Assembly (NCBI GenBank): GCA_002189035.1
Contig: NEEC01000007.1
Span: forward strand, 2,790,001 to 2,854,000
Source: Utricularia gibba
Lineage: Eukaryota; Streptophyta; Magnoliopsida; Lamiales; Lentibulariaceae
Reading direction: 5' to 3'
Length of the DNA: 64,000 bases
The position numbers and the translations under genes were made by a program. Below the pieces are notes generated by a model, which did no database searches, had not been told where the DNA came from, and saw only the letters and a program-made list of their open reading frames with translations. The first letter of the stretch is position 1, and each line of letters opens with the position of its first letter. Shown here piece after piece: positions 60,603 through 64,000 of this stretch.

Positions 60603-61457
60603 CTACTTTCTTCCTCCTGAACCCGCAGTGGTGTTCTTCAGTATCTGCAATGGCGGAGAACCAAGTTACATGTTGTAGTTCAGTGACAGAAAAAGGCCCA
60701 AACTGAAACCAATTTGAAAAGGTGGGAGCCTTTATGATGCATCACGTCAAGAGGATGTTCACAGTTGGGGTTGGGGCCGGAGAAGAAGAAGAATCATGTT
60801 AGTTTTCGGGGTTTTTTCGTTTCGTTTACCTGACGAAGCATTTGGTTTTCATTCTGCAAGGTTGAGAGCCTCTCATCGAGCTCTGCATTCTTCGTCTCTA
60901 GATCCTTAACCCTCGCTTCTAACTCCGTTAAATAGGCCTTCTTCCTCTCCCTTGCTTGCTGTGCAGATACTCTGTTCCGCAGCAACCTTCATCCACATAG
61001 AACAAAAAACCTCGATTTTGAGGAGAAGCTTTGGTGACGAATCGAATTCTTGATTTAGGGCAAAATGAAAATAATAAAAAAAACACTCACCGCTTTAATC
61101 TTTTGCTTTCCTTATCAGCAGGACTTCTGCCTCTCTTCTTCGAACTCGCCGCTGTCGGCTGCGCCTGACCGGCTCTTCTAGAGCCTTCGCCGCCGGAGAT
61201 AGCCGAAGCACCGCCAGGCTCTCCTCCAATCTCCGGCACTCTTCTGATCTCATCATCACTTTCCATTCCTTCACGTTCCACAAATCAAATGCGCGAAGAA
61301 TTAACAAATTCGTCACCGAATTAGAGATTTGAAGTCTCAAATTCTTAACAAAAGTGAAACCTTCTTTGACTTCGATATGGAGCGCAGAGCTAGACGACCT
61401 TTCGCTACTCGAATGCAAAGATCCAGCGGCCAGGGAGCTAGAAGCCTGCTCTTGCAT
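60603..61457 (-). CDS. HY5: bZIP transcription factor HY5
   Basis: HY5 is the nuclear bZIP factor that promotes photomorphogenesis by binding G-box and ACGT sites and is degraded through COP1 in the dark. Exons 61361-61457, 61091-61268, 60830-60986 and a final short exon ending at 60603 join in phase to about 159 residues. The N-terminus [20 protein letters not shown] is typical. [14 protein letters not shown] (about 35-48) is the COP1-interaction VP motif with its casein-kinase acidic context. The basic region [20 protein letters not shown] and RERKKAYL lead into a leucine zipper ([19 protein letters not shown]). The last exon encodes [13 protein letters not shown] and stop, a somewhat shorter tail than in Arabidopsis. 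The open frame that reads past the donor at 60830 into VNETKK is intron. Confidence 0.96.
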
Positions 61458-61648
61458 TTTCCTTCACGCGAGCAAAACAAAAATTGGAATACGATGCGCG
61501 AAGAACAGAAGAAGGAACAGCAGAAAGTGAAAATGGTAAACACTTATGTATCGCGCCACACACACACTTTCATTTGCCGTACATTTCCGAGAAACCGGAA
61601 AGAGAAAGGCACGACAGGATATCCGTTGGATTAACCTTGATCGGACGT

Positions 61649-61816
61649 ATATAAAGCAATGAACGTGGTCATCCTAATATCCACAACGTGTTGTGTTAAT
61701 CAAAGGCGGATGGGTGTGAAGCGTGGAGCGTTTTGGAACGTTGGATATTCAACGATTCGACGGCTACCAGCAGCGATTAGGGAGGTTCACTGGACCGGGA
61801 CCATATTCTTCACGTG
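61649..61816 (-). promoter_or_regulatory. HY5 promoter: TATA-like site and G-box
   Basis: TATATA at 61649-61654 lies about 190 bases upstream of the HY5 start codon and could be its TATA box. A CACGTG G-box lies at 61811-61816, about 355 bases upstream. HY5 is known to bind its own promoter in Arabidopsis, so the G-box is a candidate autoregulatory site; that is inference here. Confidence 0.4.
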
Positions 61817-61859
61817 CTCGATCAGCTTGCCGTCAGGGTTAATGGCGATATTATCATAA

Positions 61860-64000
61860 ATAGTGGCTTTTATAATTAATAAACCAGTTTAGCGGATAAT
61901 GTTATTACGAAATAAAGTTCATGTTTGTAATTGGGTAGGCGTCACGATAGGTGCATTGTGATTGTATAATCACAATAGAATAGTGTCATAAAACAATGAA
62001 CAAAAAGTAAATCATTCATCCTAGTATTTCTTTAGTTCAATTATGTTAAATTTCGGAGTTCTCGCAAAATCCAAAGCATTCGTATTGCTAAGATTGCACC
62101 CAAGTAGTGTCACACGAGCAAACGACACATATGTTATACTTTTGGATTCGATCATTATATCTTCCAAATCATTTTGATTTACAATATTTATATTACATTA
62201 TTTTGAAGCTCTTTTTAAATCCATCACGTTGGATGACCTTCTACTCAAAAAGTGACTATATGGCAAGCAATTGGCAAAGGCATCTGAGCCATTGATATGA
62301 ATTAAACGTTATGATTCTAGATCTCTAGATTAATGTAGAAGACACATATGGTTCTCACAAAATATAATATTAATAAATAGATCAGCATGCCATATTTTGG
62401 TTCCCATGTTATCGTGTAATGCAGATGGTAGGCAGTGGTACATTGCTACTTATATAATTGTAATCAATGGTATCACATGAACAACGGACAAAAAAAAGGA
62501 TGCAGTACGAATACTTCTCACAATCATCTATTTTAATATTATTCTCTCACAAACATGTTTAGTTTTGAAGTTTTGATGGGATATAATGCATTGACACTGG
62601 TATCATCGCATATGAGTGGTTATTAAATGTCATTTTTTAATATATTTTACTATATATTTTTAAGTGTTAATATAGGATTAAATTATCCAATAGAAATTAA
62701 ATTAAGTGCTATTAGATATTTATTAAAAAATATAATTATCTTATTATTATTATTATTTTCATTATATATTTTATATTATTATATATAAATGTAAGATCAT
62801 CAACAGGTGAAATGTGACACAGGTTTACAAACAAAAAAAATGGCCGAAACGTGACTTCTACTAAAGCTGCAATTATGGTGGGATTAAATAATGATACTAT
62901 CCATGGCCCATGTATGAAGATGCATGGGAAATAAACGGAGGGGAAAAGGAGAATGTTTTCACACTTTAACTTTATCATGAATTTTGTTCTTACTGTCTAC
63001 CATAAAAAAAGAAGATGACCTGTAATTTCTATTTTTGCTTTTTATTTGTAATGACCATTGATAGCTGTTTTTAATTTCTAAAATTGATGAAGTTTCTTTC
63101 AATGTTTTTAGCATATTTTCTTTATTATTCATTGTATTTCTTATATATTTTGCATATTTTCACATGTATTATTACAATTCTTATGTACCTCTTAATCATG
63201 GTCTATAAATAGTTAACTACTATTCTTAAATTATATCACATTCTATCCTTCTAAGTTGGGGAGAGATAATGAATTATCTATGATCAAAATATTTCATTAA
63301 TTAATGAATACTGACCTCATAAGCAAGGTTATGTAGAAAATTCAATTTTGAGAGCAATCAATAATAATTTTCTTGTTTTCTTAATCATCTAAAAGAAAAT
63401 AATATAAAGTTATTTTTGTACCTCTTTACAAAAGAGTGTAATAAAATATATGATATTTCTTATTTCTATAACTAATTATTATGAAGAAATTTGAGGCAAT
63501 GAGAGATAAATAAGAAAACAAATTCTTAGTCAATTATTTAAATGTTATTTTCTATTTTAAACATTTTCAATCCCTCTTACATAACTTGTATTTTGTAATA
63601 GGTTAACATATAACATTTTTTTTATAGAAACTTAGTTCCCAATGATTGACACATTAATATATTAAATATGTTTTATGTTTTACTAATTAAAATTTATTGA
63701 GTAAACGACGCACATCAATGATATCAAATGAGTGAAAAATACATATATTGCACCCTTCAATACAAATACCATAGAATGAAAATTGTTGGGTTTATGACAA
63801 GATTATTCATTTGGGCCAATGAATAATCATGTCCAACTATAAGCTAAGCTAGGGAGCTTAACGTAATTTTAATTTTTAAGGTTCATTATCATTTTGCATA
63901 AAACAAGAAAAAGTTCAAGTTTATAGCCAATGGATTCCGTATTCTCTTGGATCACATCATAATCCTTCATTTGATATGATCTCATCCATTTTAGTAGATA
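61860..64000. other. AT-rich intergenic DNA with an LTR-like repeat
   Basis: AT-rich throughout, with no gene. From about 62664 to 63712 the sequence is distantly related to the insertion nested in the gypsy element at 50567-51340, especially at its start (TGTTAATATAGGATTAAATT) and end (AAATTAAAATTTATTGAGTA then AACGACGCACA). It may be a second, older LTR of the same family. Confidence 0.4.

Overview
The window is nuclear DNA from a flowering plant. The protein genes have short GT-AG introns and plant-only families: CESA cellulose synthase, the bZIP factor HY5, a PLS-class PPR protein, an arginine-rich tandem CCCH zinc-finger protein, ENOD93, an EDR1-type Raf-like MAPKKK and plant ATP-dependent PFK. 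The intergenic DNA is strongly AT-rich, carries plant-type telomere motifs (TTTAGGG) and is full of decayed transposons. I cannot fix the species.

Layout. 0-5 kb: AT-rich DNA with a decayed Mutator-like transposase. 5.4-5.9 kb: an ENOD93-like gene (-). 6-12.7 kb: AT-rich DNA with one GC-rich island. 12.7-13.3 kb: possible exons of an unrecognised coiled-coil gene (-). 13.9-19 kb: 6-phosphofructokinase (+) convergent with eIF3g (-). 19-23.4 kb: intergenic, with a cluster of three extended palindromic G-boxes, dispersed repeats and telomere-like DNA. 23.4-24.5 kb: intronless CCCH zinc-finger gene (+). 25.1-27.4 kb: broken EDR1-like kinase gene (-). 28.2-30.5 kb: exostosin-family glycosyltransferase (+) with a tandem repeat in intron 2, convergent with phospholipase D alpha (-, 30.7-33.4 kb). 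35.0-37.9 kb: AFG1-like mitochondrial ATPase (-), head-to-head with a PPR gene (+, 38.2-39.6 kb), which is convergent with a CESA1-class gene (-, 39.9-44.9 kb). 45-52 kb: decayed Ty3/gypsy retrotransposon with a nested insertion. 52.9-54.4 kb: eIF4A (+). 54.5-60.5 kb: AT-rich repeats including a copia-like LTR. 60.6-61.5 kb: HY5 (-). 61.9-64 kb: AT-rich repeats.

The genes do not form one pathway; this is an ordinary plant gene neighbourhood. Loose themes are translation initiation (eIF3g, eIF4A), cell-wall glycan synthesis (CESA1, exostosin-type GT), light and stress signalling (HY5, TZF, PLD alpha, the dead EDR1-like gene) and organelle function (AFG1, PPR). I found no convincing undescribed multi-gene system. 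The points most worth checking are: (1) an AFG1 gene model that needs three, probably four, GC-AG introns; (2) single-base frame breaks at C-runs in the otherwise intact PFK and eIF4A genes; (3) the triple palindromic G-box cluster with no obvious target gene; (4) the EDR1-like gene that has lost exactly its catalytic core.
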